A DNA stretch of 64,000 nucleotides, from positions 3,286,001-3,350,000 of the forward strand of contig NZ_KB907307.1 in NCBI RefSeq assembly GCF_000381925.1. The letters run 5' to 3'. This stretch comes from Nocardia sp. BMG111209 (lineage in GTDB: Bacteria; Actinomycetota; Actinomycetes; Mycobacteriales; Mycobacteriaceae). Positions 8,383 through 17,701 of the stretch are shown one piece after another. A program made the position numbers and the translations under genes. Each line of letters opens with the position of its first letter. The first letter of the stretch is position 1. The notes under the pieces were generated by a model that saw nothing but the letters and a program-made list of their open reading frames with translations, had not been told where the DNA came from and ran no database searches.

Positions 8383-8624
8383 TCGCCCTTGCGTAGGGTC
8401 TCGTAGATGCGCTTGCAGTCCGGGCACACCGGCGAACCGGGCTTCGCGGACTTGGTGACCGGGAACACCTCACCGCACAGCGCCACGACGTGGGTGCCCA
8501 TGACCGCGCTCTCGGCGATCTTGTCCTTCTTCACGTAGTGGAAGTACTTGGGAGTGTCGTTGTCGGTCGACTCGTCGGTCGTGCTGTCCGGGCGAACGAG
8601 GGTATCGGTACTCACGGTGTCCAT
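8379..8624 (-). CDS. DUF3039-family zinc-binding protein
   Basis: An 81-residue protein. Its DUF3039 core is KYFHYVKKDKIAESAVMG, then HVVALCGEVF and PVCPDCKRIYE. Cys50, Cys67, Cys70 and His45 can form one zinc site. Function is unknown, but the protein is broadly conserved in actinobacteria. ATG 8624 (MDTVSTDTLV) starts the conserved part; in-frame codons further up look like read-through. It sits between YihY and DUF3099 genes, the same order as Rv2707-Rv2708c-Rv2709 (from recall). Its stop is interleaved with the YihY-family stop. Confidence 0.9.
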   Translation of the reverse strand: MDTVSTDTLVRPDSTTDESTDNDTPKYFHYVKKDKIAESAVMGTHVVALCGEVFPVTKSAKPGSPVCPDCKRIYETLRKGD

Positions 8625-8751
8625 GATGCCAGCCGGACGCCTCGCGGTCGTATGCGACGGGCCCGCGGGCAAGCGGCCCGCCGATCTGCCGGGATGCGCG
8701 CTCCGCGCCGGGGATGTGCATTCGATCTCGGGCGGTGGAAGACTCGAAGGT

Positions 8752-9222
8752 ATGCAGCGTGAGGGCGATTCCCCCGATTTCCCGGCCGACGATTCCCGGG
8801 CCCGCGACATCGAGGGCGACGACACCCCACATCCGGCCTTCGAGACGCTCCCGCCGGGCAGTGTCCCGCGCCCGGCACGCCCCGCTCCGGGCTATTTCCC
8901 CGGCGAGCGCAAACATCCGGCGCTGATCACCGAGGCCGCGCCCTCGCTGGAGCAGCAGCACAAGGCCCGGGTGCGCCGGTACTCGCTGCTCATGGGCATG
9001 CGCATCCCGTGCCTGGTGCTGGCGGCGGTCGCCTACAGCTTCTGGAGCAACGCGCTCATCTCGCTGCTGATCATCGGTGTGTCGATCCCGCTGCCGTGGA
9101 TCGCGGTGCTGATCGCCAACGACCGCCCGCCGCGGCGCAAGGACGAGCCCAGTCGCTGGGACGAGCGGCGGGCGGCGAAGGCCGCGCTGGAATCAGGCAA
9201 CCACCGCGCCATCGACAGCTGA
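8752..9222 (+). CDS. DUF3099-family membrane protein
   Basis: A 156-residue protein with a 70-residue proline-rich soluble N-terminus. The DUF3099 core follows: HPALITEAAPSLEQQHKARV, then RYSLLMGMRIPCLVLAAVAY and a second helix ISLLIIGVSIPLPWIAVLIA. This gives two membrane helices and a charged C-terminal tail. The role is unknown. The ATG at 8752 is preceded by a weak purine tract only. The 3' end overlaps 30 bp with the converging MFS gene. Conserved next to DUF3039 in related genomes. Confidence 0.88.
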   Translation: MQREGDSPDFPADDSRARDIEGDDTPHPAFETLPPGSVPRPARPAPGYFPGERKHPALITEAAPSLEQQHKARVRRYSLLMGMRIPCLVLAAVAYSFWSNALISLLIIGVSIPLPWIAVLIANDRPPRRKDEPSRWDERRAAKAALESGNHRAIDS

Positions 9223-10569
9223 GACCCGCGGGCCACGGCTGCGGCCCCGGATCGCCGCCGACATCAGCGCCGCCACCAGGCACAGCCCGCCGGCCAGATA
9301 CCAGGCCAGGTCGTAGCTGCCGCGCGCGTCGCGGATCACGCCGGCGCCGGTCGCGGCCAGTGCCGCGCCGATCTGATGCGATGCGAACACCCAGCCGAAC
9401 GCGATCGGCCCGTCGTCGCCGAAGAACTTCCGGCACAGCGCCACCGTGGGCGGCACGGTCGCGATCCAGTCCAGGCCGTAGAAGACGATGAACACCCACA
9501 TGCTGGGCTGGGTGTGCGGGGCGAACAGCATCGGCAGGATCATCAGCGACAGACCGCGCAGCGAGTAGTAGCCGACGAGCAGCCAGCGCGAGTCCAGCCG
9601 GTCGGTGAGCCAGCCCGAGGCGATGGTGCCCGCCACGTCGAAGACGCCGACGGTGGCCAGCAGCCCGGCGGCCGTGGTCGGCGGCATGCCGTGGTCGTGG
9701 GCCGCGCTCACGAAATGGGTGCCGACCAGGCCGTTGGTGGACGCGCCGCATACCGCGAAACCGCCGGCCAGCAGCCAGAACTGCGGTTTCCAGGACACCT
9801 GCGACAGCACCGCGAGCGCCCGCGACGCCCCGCCGGTGACCCGCACCCGCACCCCGACCGCACTCCCCGGCTCGGCGCCGTAGGCCACCTCGTCGACATC
9901 GCTGGGGTAGTCACGGATGAACAGCAGCACCAGCGGCACGACCGCCAGCGCGGTGGCCGCGACCACCAGCGACGGCGTCCGCCAGCCGTGGGCCTGGGCC
10001 AGGGCCGACACCAGCGGCAGGAAGACCAGCTGACCGGTCGCACCGGCCGCGGTCAGGACGCCGGTCACCAGGCCGCGCTGCCGCACGAACCAGCGGCCGG
10101 TGATGGTGGCGACGAACGGCATGGACATCGAGCCGACCCCGAGGCCGACCAGCAGACCCCAGGTGGCCAGCAGCTGCCACGGCTGCGTCATGAACACCGT
10201 CAGCCCGCTGCCGGCGGCGATCAGCACCAGCGCGACCGCCACCACCCGGCGGATGCCGAAGCGGTCCATCAGCGCCGCCGCGAACGGCGAGATGAGCCCG
10301 TAGAGCAGCACATTCAGCGATACCGCGGCGCCGATCGTGGCATGCGACCAGCCGAATTCCTGATGCAGCGGATCGATCAGCACGCTCGGCACGGATCGGA
10401 AGCCGGCCGCGCCGATCAGGGCCACGAAGGCGGCGGCGGCGACCAGCCAGGCCGGGTGCAGCCGGCGGCGCGCGGGGGTCCGGACATCGACGGGGACGGG
10501 GTTTCGCAACTCGGTCACTCCGAGATCGTCCAGGACCGGGACTTGCCGCGCGAGTGGCCTGAATGCCAC
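9193..10569 (-). CDS. MFS transporter
   Basis: A 458-residue major facilitator with about 12 hydrophobic segments. The signature-like loop MDRFGIRRV lies between helices 2 and 3, and SGWLTDRLDSRW lies at the repeat in the second half. It resembles oxalate/formate-antiporter or monocarboxylate-type MFS proteins, but the substrate cannot be read from sequence. The start taken is GTG 10569; GTG 10518 (VTELRNPV) is an equally possible start 17 codons in. It is divergent from the VOC/GlxA pair, 49 bp away, so the two promoters are close and may be co-regulated by the GlxA-type regulator. Confidence 0.85.
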   Translation of the reverse strand: MAFRPLARQVPVLDDLGVTELRNPVPVDVRTPARRRLHPAWLVAAAAFVALIGAAGFRSVPSVLIDPLHQEFGWSHATIGAAVSLNVLLYGLISPFAAALMDRFGIRRVVAVALVLIAAGSGLTVFMTQPWQLLATWGLLVGLGVGSMSMPFVATITGRWFVRQRGLVTGVLTAAGATGQLVFLPLVSALAQAHGWRTPSLVVAATALAVVPLVLLFIRDYPSDVDEVAYGAEPGSAVGVRVRVTGGASRALAVLSQVSWKPQFWLLAGGFAVCGASTNGLVGTHFVSAAHDHGMPPTTAAGLLATVGVFDVAGTIASGWLTDRLDSRWLLVGYYSLRGLSLMILPMLFAPHTQPSMWVFIVFYGLDWIATVPPTVALCRKFFGDDGPIAFGWVFASHQIGAALAATGAGVIRDARGSYDLAWYLAGGLCLVAALMSAAIRGRSRGPRVSAVDGAVVA

Positions 10570-10618
10570 AATCCATCAAGATTCGGCCAACCCGGCCGGA
10601 CGATCGGAGATATTCCGC

Positions 10619-11356
10619 ATGATCCGCTGGATCTGGGCATTCCTGGACCGCCCCGCCGACCGCTTCGACGCGGCGTTCGCCTTCTGGTCGGCGGTCACCG
10701 GCACGCAGTTGTCCGAACGTCGCGGGGCGCGCGGCGAATTCGCGACGCTGATCCCCCCTGCCGGTGACGCCTACCTGCGCGCCCAGGCCGTCGGCGGGCC
10801 GGGCGGCACGCACCTGGACCTCGACGTCGACGATCTGGCGGCGGCCCGGCGGCATGCCCTCGACCTCGGCGCGGAGACAGTGACCGATCACCAGGGCTGG
10901 TCGTATCTGCGCTCGCCACAGGGGCAGGCGTTCTGCCTGACCACCGAGGACGGGCGGGAGATCCCGCCGCCGATCGCCGGGCCGGGCGGCACCCTGAGCC
11001 GGCTCGATCAGGTCACCCTCGACATCGCCCCCGGCGGTTACGACCGGGAGGTGACGTTCTGGGCCGCGCTGACCGGCTGGGAGCTCCTGCCCGGTAGCGA
11101 GCCCGAATTCGTCCGGCTGACACCGCCTTCCGGCCTGCCGCTGCGAATTCTGTTGCAGCGCTTGGATGCCGATCGACCGTCCACGGCACATCCCGATATC
11201 GCCTGCACCGATATCGAGGCCGTCGCGTCCTGGCACGAAACGTACGGCGCCCGAAGGGTTTCCCGGGGTGCGCACTGGATCGTGATGAACGATCCCACCG
11301 GCGCGGTCTACTGCCTGACACCGCGTGACCCGCGCACCGGAAGTCTGCCGGCATGA
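10619..11356 (+). CDS. VOC-family (glyoxalase/bleomycin-resistance fold) protein
   Basis: A 245-residue protein made of two vicinal-oxygen-chelate modules. Residues about 1-115 hold THLDLDVDDL and GWSYLRSPQGQAFCL; residues about 125-235 hold VTLDIAPGGYDREVTFWAAL and PTGAVYCLTP. Such tandem VOC proteins are dioxygenase-like or binding proteins; no substrate is assignable. The TGA stop overlaps the ATG of the next gene (ATGA at 11353-11356), so it is translationally coupled to a GlxA-family regulator. It is probably the regulator's functional partner. Confidence 0.85.
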   Translation: MIRWIWAFLDRPADRFDAAFAFWSAVTGTQLSERRGARGEFATLIPPAGDAYLRAQAVGGPGGTHLDLDVDDLAAARRHALDLGAETVTDHQGWSYLRSPQGQAFCLTTEDGREIPPPIAGPGGTLSRLDQVTLDIAPGGYDREVTFWAALTGWELLPGSEPEFVRLTPPSGLPLRILLQRLDADRPSTAHPDIACTDIEAVASWHETYGARRVSRGAHWIVMNDPTGAVYCLTPRDPRTGSLPA

Positions 11357-12435
11357 GCCGCCCGGACCTCGGCAACGGCTCGGCGCGCCACGAGGCTTCG
11401 GGCAACGGCGGGCCACCGCACCGGCGGCCGGTGCCGGACGGCGAGCGCGGACAGATGCCCGGCGCAGCCGAGATCGTGCCCCATCGGGTGGCCGTGCTGG
11501 CGCTGCCGCTGGTGGTCGGATTCGATATGACGATCCCCCCGCTCGTGCTCGGCCACGCGACCGATACCCGGGGCCGGCCACTGTACGACGTGCAGGTGTG
11601 CGGCCTGGACACCACGCCGGTCGAATCGACGATGGGGTACGCGATCGTGCCGCAGGCCGGCCCCGAACTGCTCGCCACCGCCGACACCGTGATCGTTCCC
11701 GGCACCCGGCTCGCGGGCCCGCGTACCGACGGCGCCCTGCCGCCCGAGGTCGGCGCCGCGCTGGCGCTGATCCGGCCCGGGGCGCGGCTGGTGTCAATCT
11801 GCACCGGCGCGTTCGTACTGGCCGCGGCCGGGCTGCTGGACGGGCGGCGGGCCACCACCCACTGGGCCCACGCCGAATCCTTCCGGACCCGGTTCCCGCA
11901 GGTCCGGCTGGACGAGAACCTGCTGTTCGTGGCCGACGACAACGTCTACACCTCGGCGGGCCTGGCGGCCGGGCTGGATCTGTGCCTGCATCTGATCCGC
12001 ACCGACCACGGCAGCGAGGTGGCCAACCGGACCGCGCGCTACTGCGTGGTGCCGCCGTGGCGCGAGGGCGGGCAGTCGCAGTTCATCGACCGGCACATCC
12101 CCGAGGACGGTACCGACGGCACGGCCGCCACGCGCGCCTGGGCGCTCGGGCACCTCGACGCCGATATCGATCTCACCGTGCTGTCGGCGCACGCGCGCAT
12201 GAGCGTCCGCAACTTCACCCGCCGGTTCAAGGCCGAGACCGGTGTGGCGCCGGGCGCCTGGCTGCTACAGCAACGCCTGCGCCACGCCCGGCATCTGCTG
12301 GAGTCCACCGATCTGCCGATCGACGAGGTGGCCCGCGCCGCCGGACTCGGCACCGCGGGCTCGCTGCGCCACCACATGCGGGCCGAACTCGGCGTGCCGC
12401 CGCTGGCCTATCGGAAGACCTTCCGCGCCGGGTGA
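11353..12435 (+). CDS. GlxA-family AraC-type transcriptional regulator
   Basis: A 360-residue regulator. A DJ-1/PfpI-like amidotransferase-fold sensor spans about residues 45-215, with the nucleophile-elbow-like motif SICTGAFVLAAAGLLDGRRA. A C-terminal AraC helix-turn-helix pair follows (about residues 265-355: ARMSVRNFTRRFKAETGVAP and IDEVARAAGLGTAGSLRHHM). The Cys in the elbow is present, but the family is regulatory rather than enzymatic. A 34-residue, low-complexity N-terminus precedes a second possible start (ATG 11455, MPGAAEI). It is coupled by ATGA to the VOC gene and likely regulates that gene and possibly the divergent MFS transporter. Confidence 0.88.
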   Translation: MSRPDLGNGSARHEASGNGGPPHRRPVPDGERGQMPGAAEIVPHRVAVLALPLVVGFDMTIPPLVLGHATDTRGRPLYDVQVCGLDTTPVESTMGYAIVPQAGPELLATADTVIVPGTRLAGPRTDGALPPEVGAALALIRPGARLVSICTGAFVLAAAGLLDGRRATTHWAHAESFRTRFPQVRLDENLLFVADDNVYTSAGLAAGLDLCLHLIRTDHGSEVANRTARYCVVPPWREGGQSQFIDRHIPEDGTDGTAATRAWALGHLDADIDLTVLSAHARMSVRNFTRRFKAETGVAPGAWLLQQRLRHARHLLESTDLPIDEVARAAGLGTAGSLRHHMRAELGVPPLAYRKTFRAG

Positions 12436-12443
12436 TCTCGCGG

Positions 12444-14054
12444 TCAGCCGGCCTTCTCGGCGCCCGCGCCGGTGTGCGAGCGGACCTGCATCTCCTCCCA
12501 CTTCGCCTCGTCGTGCTCCTTCGAGAGCATCGTGCCGAGCCAGCCGAGCAGGAACGACAGCGGAATCGAGACGAGGCCGGGATTGGACAGCGGGAACCAG
12601 TGGAAATCGGCCGATTTGATCATCGACGTCTTGGTGCCCGACACCGCCGGCGAGAACACGATCAGCACGATCGTCACGATCAGGCCGCCGTAGATACTGC
12701 ACAGCGCGCCGGTCGTGTTGAATCGCTTCCAGAACAGCGTGTACAGGATGGTCGGCAGATTGGCCGAGGCGGCGACCGCGAAGGCCAGGGCCACCAGGAA
12801 GGCGACGTTCTGATTCTTGGCGAGGATGCCGCCCACGATCGCGACCGCGCCGATCACCACCGCGGTGATGCGGGCGACCAGCACCTCCCTGCCACGATCG
12901 TCCCCGGCCTCGCCGCGCTTCAGCACATTCGCGTACACGTCGTGCGCGAACGACGCCGAGGCGGTGATGGTGAGACCCGCGACGACCGCGAGGATGGTCG
13001 CGAACGCCACCGCCGCAACGAATCCCAGCAACCACGGACCGCCGAGTTCCAGCGCCAGCAGCGGGGCGGCCGCATTGCTGCCGCCGGGCGCCTTGGCGAT
13101 CTTCTCCGGTCCGACGAGCGCACCGGCGCCGTAGCCGAGCACCAGGGTGAACAGATAGAACAGCCCGATCAGCCCGATCGCCCACACCACCGAACGCCGG
13201 GCGTCCTTGGCGCTGGGCACCGTGTAGAACCGCATCAGCACATGCGGCAGGCCCGCGGTGCCGAGCACGAGAGCCAGTGCGAGCGAGAGGAAGTCGAGCT
13301 TCGTGGTGCCGGTCTTGCCGTAGGCGACGCCCGGATCGAGCAGTTTCGCACCGGTCTTGCCGCCGTGGTTCACCGCGTCCTGCAGCAGCGACGACAGGTT
13401 GAGGTTGTACTCGGCGAGCACCCACACCGTCATGGCGGCGGCCGCGGCGATCAGCAGGACCGCCTTCACGATCTGCACCCAGGTGGTGCCCTTCATGCCG
13501 CCGACGAGCACGTACACGATCATGATCGCGCCGACCACCGCGATCACCAGGTTCTGCCCGGCGTCGCCGGAGACGCCGAGCAGCAACGCCACCAGCACCC
13601 CCGCACCGGCCATCTGCGCGAGCAGATAGAACAGGCTGACCACCAGCGTCGAGGTGGCCGCCGCGGCCCGCACCGGCCGCTGCCGCATCCGGAAGGCGAG
13701 TACGTCCCCGAGGGTGAATTTGCCTGTGTTGCGCAGCATTTCGGCGACCAGCAGCAGCGCCACCAGCCAGGCCACCAGGAATCCGATCGAGTACAGGAAG
13801 CCGTCGTAGCCGTTGATCGCGATGGATCCGGCGATACCGAGGAAGCTGGCGGCCGAGAGGTAGTCGCCGGAGATCGCGATACCGTTCTGCGCACCGGAGA
13901 AGGACCGGCCCGCGGCGTAATAGTGTGCGGCGGTACGGGTGTCGCGACTGGCCCGGAACACGATGACCAGTGTGATCGCGACGAAGATCGCGAAGATGGT
14001 GATGTTGAGCCCGGGATGGCTGCCCTCGACAGCGGCGGCGAGCACGGTCGTCAT
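12444..14054 (-). CDS. Cation/acetate-type sodium:solute symporter
   Basis: A 536-residue member of the sodium:solute symporter family, ActP-like, with about 13 hydrophobic helices. Characteristic text includes AGRSFSGAQNGIAISGDYLSAASFLGI near residues 49-75 (split motif), VYVLVGGMKGTTWVQIVKA and LPHVLMRFYTVP. It most likely imports acetate or another short monocarboxylate. The ATG overlaps the stop of the DUF485 gene as ATGA. That pair arrangement is typical of actP loci, where the small protein is encoded first. Confidence 0.9.
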   Translation of the reverse strand: MTTVLAAAVEGSHPGLNITIFAIFVAITLVIVFRASRDTRTAAHYYAAGRSFSGAQNGIAISGDYLSAASFLGIAGSIAINGYDGFLYSIGFLVAWLVALLLVAEMLRNTGKFTLGDVLAFRMRQRPVRAAAATSTLVVSLFYLLAQMAGAGVLVALLLGVSGDAGQNLVIAVVGAIMIVYVLVGGMKGTTWVQIVKAVLLIAAAAAMTVWVLAEYNLNLSSLLQDAVNHGGKTGAKLLDPGVAYGKTGTTKLDFLSLALALVLGTAGLPHVLMRFYTVPSAKDARRSVVWAIGLIGLFYLFTLVLGYGAGALVGPEKIAKAPGGSNAAAPLLALELGGPWLLGFVAAVAFATILAVVAGLTITASASFAHDVYANVLKRGEAGDDRGREVLVARITAVVIGAVAIVGGILAKNQNVAFLVALAFAVAASANLPTILYTLFWKRFNTTGALCSIYGGLIVTIVLIVFSPAVSGTKTSMIKSADFHWFPLSNPGLVSIPLSFLLGWLGTMLSKEHDEAKWEEMQVRSHTGAGAEKAG

Positions 14055-14389
14055 CGGGTCCGTCCTTCCAGTCCGTCGCGCAGTTCCTCGGCGATCGGGT
14101 CCAGTTCCCGATCCGCGTACCGGACGTACAGCGCGGTGATGACGAAGGTCGAAACGAACTGCAGCAGACCGAAGATCAGGCCGACGGTGATGTTCCCGGC
14201 GACCTTCTGGGACATGAAGCCGTGCGCGTAGTCGGCCAGCAGTACGTAGAGCGCGTACCAGGCGAGGAACAGCGCGGTCATCGGGAAGACGAAGCGGCGC
14301 AATCTGCTTCGCAGGCGCTGGAAGTCGGGACTGTGGTAGGCCTCGGCCCAATCATCGGCCGGCACCGCGGCCTCGGGTTCGTTCGTCAA
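14051..14389 (-). CDS. DUF485 membrane protein, partner of the acetate-type symporter
   Basis: A 112-residue protein with two membrane helices (about residues 34-55 and 68-90). It has the DUF485 signature YHSPDFQRLRSRLRRFVFPM followed by LFLAWYALYVLLADYAHGFM. Proteins of this type are encoded directly upstream of ActP-like symporters. TTG 14389 is chosen because AGGAGGT lies seven bases upstream and the conserved region begins soon after. It is the first gene of a two-gene operon. Confidence 0.9.
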   Translation of the reverse strand: MTNEPEAAVPADDWAEAYHSPDFQRLRSRLRRFVFPMTALFLAWYALYVLLADYAHGFMSQKVAGNITVGLIFGLLQFVSTFVITALYVRYADRELDPIAEELRDGLEGRTR

Positions 14390-14624
14390 CGTACGACCTC
14401 CTGGTGAGCCAGATCACTCTAACAGGAAATCGGACATTTACCCCGCGGTTCGCCGCAGGTCAGAGCGATGAATTCGCTTGCGGTAATACACTTTTGCTAT
14501 TTTCCGTGGTTCCCGAGGCTGTTCCGGTACGACCGGCGGCGGATGCGGGACCGACCGCGATGCGGCACCGGGCGGGCGGGCCGGGAACCCGGTCCGGGGG
14601 AATCGTTGTGGCAGAGTTCGTCCC

Positions 14625-16169
14625 ATGCCGACCACACAGCCGACCAGCACGTCCTTGCTCGCCGCGCTCGCACCCGCTCTGGGCACCGCCCTCCGACGCG
14701 TGCGCTACGACGCCGACACGCTGCTCGCACTGCTCGGCGACGACGCGCACGCCGCGCTCGGCCGCGCCGAGCCGGTGCCGGTGCGCCGCGCCGCCCGGGA
14801 CGCCGGCGAACTCGGCACCCTGGTCCGGCTGCTGCTGCTCGGCGACCCGCTGCCCGCCCGCGAGGTGGCCGCGGCGCTGGCCCCGGTCGACCCGGCCGCG
14901 GCGGTGGCGGCCGGACTGCTGGCGGAGGACGGCGACCTGGTGCGGGCCGCGCTGGATCTGCGGCCGCTGGATCTCGGCGACGGCAACCGCTGGGTGCTGT
15001 CGGACCTCGACGACACCGTGCCGGTGTCGGGCCCCGGCGGGGGCTGGGCGCAGCGCCGGCTGTCCACCGACCATGTGCTCGGCGTCGGGCACGCCTCGCT
15101 GTCGCTGCTGCGCGCCACCCCGACCCGCCGGGTGGGTTCGGTGCTGGACCTCGGCACCGGCTGCGGGGTGCAGGCCGTCCACGCGGCCGCGTACGCCGGC
15201 CGGGTCACCGGCACCGACGTCAACCCGCGCGCGCTGTGGCTGGCGGAGGCGACCGCGGCGCTCAACGGCCTGGACCTCGAACTGCTGCCGGGCTCGTGGT
15301 TCGAACCGGTGGCCGGCCGGCGCTTCGATCAGGTGGTCGCCAATCCCCCGTTCGTGGTCGGACCGGCCCGGGTCGAGCACACCTACCGCGATTCCGGGCT
15401 GGCCCTCGACGGCGCCAGCGAGCTGGTGATCTCCGGCGCCCCCGCGTTGCTGGCGCCGGGCGGCACCGCCGCGATGCTGGCCTCCTGGGTCCACCGCACC
15501 GGCGAGGACTGGCGGGCCCGGGTGTCGCAGTGGCTGCCCGATCACGGGATCGACGCCTGGGTGGTCCAGCGCGACATCGCCGACCCCGGCCTCTACGTGG
15601 GCACCTGGCTGCGCGACGCGGGCCTCGACCAGCGCGATCCGCGGACCCAGGCCCGCGCCGAGGCCTGGCTGGACGCCTTCGAGGCCGAGGAGGTCGAGGG
15701 CATCGGCTTCGGCTTCGTCTATCTGCGGGCCGTCGACGCGCCCACCGAACTGCTCGCCGAGGACCTCACCCACGGTTTCGACGACCCGCTCGGGGCCGAG
15801 GCCACCGGCTATTTCGAACGGTCCGCCTGGTTGCGCGCGGTGGCCGCCGATCCGGGCGTGGCCTGGGGTGCGCGCTATACGGTGGATCCGGCGACCGCCC
15901 TGGAACGGGTCTTCCTGCCCGGTGCGGAGGGCTGGGACCAGCGCGTGGTCCGGCTGCACCGCGGCGACGGGCCGCGCTGGCAGCACGAGATCGACGACAC
16001 CACCGCGGCGCTGCTGGCCGGAATGCGCGGCGACGGGCTGCCGTTGCACGAACTGGTCGATCTGCTGGCCGTGGGACATACCGGCGCGACCGCGACGTCG
16101 GAATTCGCGGGCGATGCGCTGACCGTGGTCACGGGCCTGGTGCGGCACGGACTCGTACATCCCCGTTGA
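14625..16169 (+). CDS. Class I SAM-dependent methyltransferase with NPPF motif
   Basis: A 514-residue protein. The N-terminal 150 residues form an alpha-helical domain. A Rossmann methyltransferase core follows, with motif I DLGTGCG at residues 175-181, GTDVN at 196-200, and motif IV NPPF at 240-243. NPPF/NPPY marks enzymes that methylate N6 of adenine, exocyclic amino groups or glutamine side chains. The protein resembles large actinobacterial methyltransferases usually next to sigma-factor genes. The substrate is unknown. A C-terminal 200-residue extension carries no motif I recognise. The promoter lies in the 235-bp gap shared with DUF485. Confidence 0.85.
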   Translation: MPTTQPTSTSLLAALAPALGTALRRVRYDADTLLALLGDDAHAALGRAEPVPVRRAARDAGELGTLVRLLLLGDPLPAREVAAALAPVDPAAAVAAGLLAEDGDLVRAALDLRPLDLGDGNRWVLSDLDDTVPVSGPGGGWAQRRLSTDHVLGVGHASLSLLRATPTRRVGSVLDLGTGCGVQAVHAAAYAGRVTGTDVNPRALWLAEATAALNGLDLELLPGSWFEPVAGRRFDQVVANPPFVVGPARVEHTYRDSGLALDGASELVISGAPALLAPGGTAAMLASWVHRTGEDWRARVSQWLPDHGIDAWVVQRDIADPGLYVGTWLRDAGLDQRDPRTQARAEAWLDAFEAEEVEGIGFGFVYLRAVDAPTELLAEDLTHGFDDPLGAEATGYFERSAWLRAVAADPGVAWGARYTVDPATALERVFLPGAEGWDQRVVRLHRGDGPRWQHEIDDTTAALLAGMRGDGLPLHELVDLLAVGHTGATATSEFAGDALTVVTGLVRHGLVHPR

Positions 16170-16306
16170 TCACGATCCGGTCACGGTTCGGCCGCGATCG
16201 GGCCCGGAGGAACGCCCGTGGTTCCCCGAGAAATGTGTTCTTAGGAACTTCTCAGCCGTCGGCCCCGGTAAGCCCAGCTCAGAAGGGTTTATCGCCGAGA
16301 ACCCGG

Positions 16307-16332
16307 GGAACTTTCCGTATGTCGGTTCCGTT
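16307..16332 (+). promoter_or_regulatory. ECF-type (SigE/SigH-like) promoter of sigB
   Basis: GGAACTT begins at 16307 and CGTT sits at 16329-16332, which reads as GGAA-N19-GTT. This fits the SigE/SigH-class consensus of mycobacteria, and sigB there is known to be transcribed by such ECF sigma factors. It is 36 bases upstream of the sigB start codon, with no better sigma70-type match nearby. Confidence 0.65.
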
Positions 16333-16367
16333 GATCGGAGTGAGACACCACCGACAGGAGGCAAGTC

Positions 16368-17339
16368 ATGACAAGCCCCGCCACGACCGAAGTGCGCGCC
16401 GTCGACACGTCGGACCTCGACGCCCAGAGCCCCGCCGCCGACCTGGTACGGGTCTATCTGAACGGCATCGGCAAGACGGCGCTGCTCACGGCCGCCGACG
16501 AGGTGGAGCTGGCCAAGCGCATCGAGGCGGGCCTGTACGCGCAGAACCTGTTGGAGACCGGTAAGCGGTTGTCCGCGACGCGCAAGCGCGAGCTCGCGTT
16601 CCTCGTGCGCGACGGCCAGGCCGCCCGCCAGCATCTGCTCGAGGCCAACCTGCGACTGGTGGTGTCGCTGGCCAAGCGCTACACCGGCCGCGGCATGCCG
16701 CTGCTGGATCTGATCCAGGAGGGCAACCTGGGCCTGATCCGGGCGATGGAGAAGTTCGACTACACCAAGGGCTTCAAGTTCTCGACCTACGCCACCTGGT
16801 GGATCCGACAGGCCATCACCCGCGGTATGGCCGATCAGAGCCGTACCATCCGGCTGCCCGTCCACCTGGTCGAACAGGTCAACAAGCTGGCCCGGATCAA
16901 GCGCGAACTGCATCAGCAGCTCGGCCGCGAGGCCACCGACGACGAGCTGGCCCGCGAGTCGGGCATCGCGGTCGACAAGATCGCCGATCTGCTCGACCAC
17001 AGCCGCGACCCGGTGAGCCTGGACATGCCGGTCGGTAACGACGAGGAGGCGCCGCTCGGCGACTTCATCGAGGACTCCGAGGCCACCTCCGCGGAGAGTG
17101 CGGTCATCGCCGGCCTCATGCACCGCGACGTGCGCAGCGTGCTCGCCACCCTGGACGAGCGCGAACAGCAGGTCATCCGGTTGCGCTACGGCCTCGACGA
17201 CGGCCAGCCGCGCACACTGGACCAGATCGGCAAGCTGTTCGGACTGTCCCGGGAGCGGGTGCGGCAGATCGAGCGTGAGGTGATGTCGAAGCTGCGCAAG
17301 GGCGAGCGGGCCGACCGGCTGCGCGCCTACGCCAGCTGA
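16368..17339 (+). CDS. sigB: RNA polymerase sigma factor SigB (group 2, principal-like)
   Basis: A 323-residue sigma70-family factor. Region 1.2 is [21 protein letters not shown]. Regions 2.1-2.4 are [38 protein letters not shown] and [20 protein letters not shown]. Region 4.2 is [16 protein letters not shown]. The length and lack of a long acidic N-terminus fit the non-essential SigB rather than SigA. AGGAGG lies six bases before ATG 16368. SigB drives general stress and stationary-phase genes in relatives. The gene converges on a decayed SRPBCC gene. Confidence 0.93.
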   Translation: MTSPATTEVRAVDTSDLDAQSPAADLVRVYLNGIGKTALLTAADEVELAKRIEAGLYAQNLLETGKRLSATRKRELAFLVRDGQAARQHLLEANLRLVVSLAKRYTGRGMPLLDLIQEGNLGLIRAMEKFDYTKGFKFSTYATWWIRQAITRGMADQSRTIRLPVHLVEQVNKLARIKRELHQQLGREATDDELARESGIAVDKIADLLDHSRDPVSLDMPVGNDEEAPLGDFIEDSEATSAESAVIAGLMHRDVRSVLATLDEREQQVIRLRYGLDDGQPRTLDQIGKLFGLSRERVRQIEREVMSKLRKGERADRLRAYAS

Positions 17340-17701
17340 GTCCCAGCGCGCCGGCCACCGCGCCAAGGCCGGTGGCGATTCCCGTCCAACCCTTGGACAT
17401 GATCGCCCGCACTCGTTGCGAGCTGTCGTCGTCGGGGTGGAATCCGCTGTGGCTGAACAGCGCTCGGGTACCGGTGCCCTCGGGTTCCAGTTGCCGGGTG
17501 ATGACCCAGCCGGTCTCGACATCGGACTCGGCGTCGTTCCAGGTCATGCTCGAGCGCTTCGGCGCGATGGCCGACAGCACGATGCCCCGTACCTTACCGG
17601 AGAATCCGGCCCCCGGCATCGGTTGGTCAGCGCATGCCACACCTCTCCGGCGGGTGCGAGTGGAAGTGGTCGAGTTCGAGGGTCGTGAGATCGTCGGTCA
17701 T
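17173..17701 (-). pseudogene. Broken SRPBCC (AHSA1-like) gene downstream of arsR
   Basis: Pieces of one SRPBCC/START-fold protein lie in three frames. The first is MTDDLTTLELDHFHSHPP from ATG 17701, which then meets a stop. A frame holding EVWHALTN follows, then a third frame with MPGAGFSGKVRGIVLS through MSKGWTGIATGLGAV. Compared with family members recalled, about 30 residues after EVWHALTN are missing. So there is both a deletion and at least two frame changes. The last frame stays open past its natural end into sigB antisense (to 17173). The ATG overlaps the arsR stop as ATGA, the normal operon arrangement. A sequencing error could explain a frameshift but not the deletion. Confidence 0.6.

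Noticed and set aside
16170..17522. A 450-codon minus-strand frame opposite sigB
   Set aside because: Shadow of sigB with no domain; the SRPBCC remnants are in different frames.
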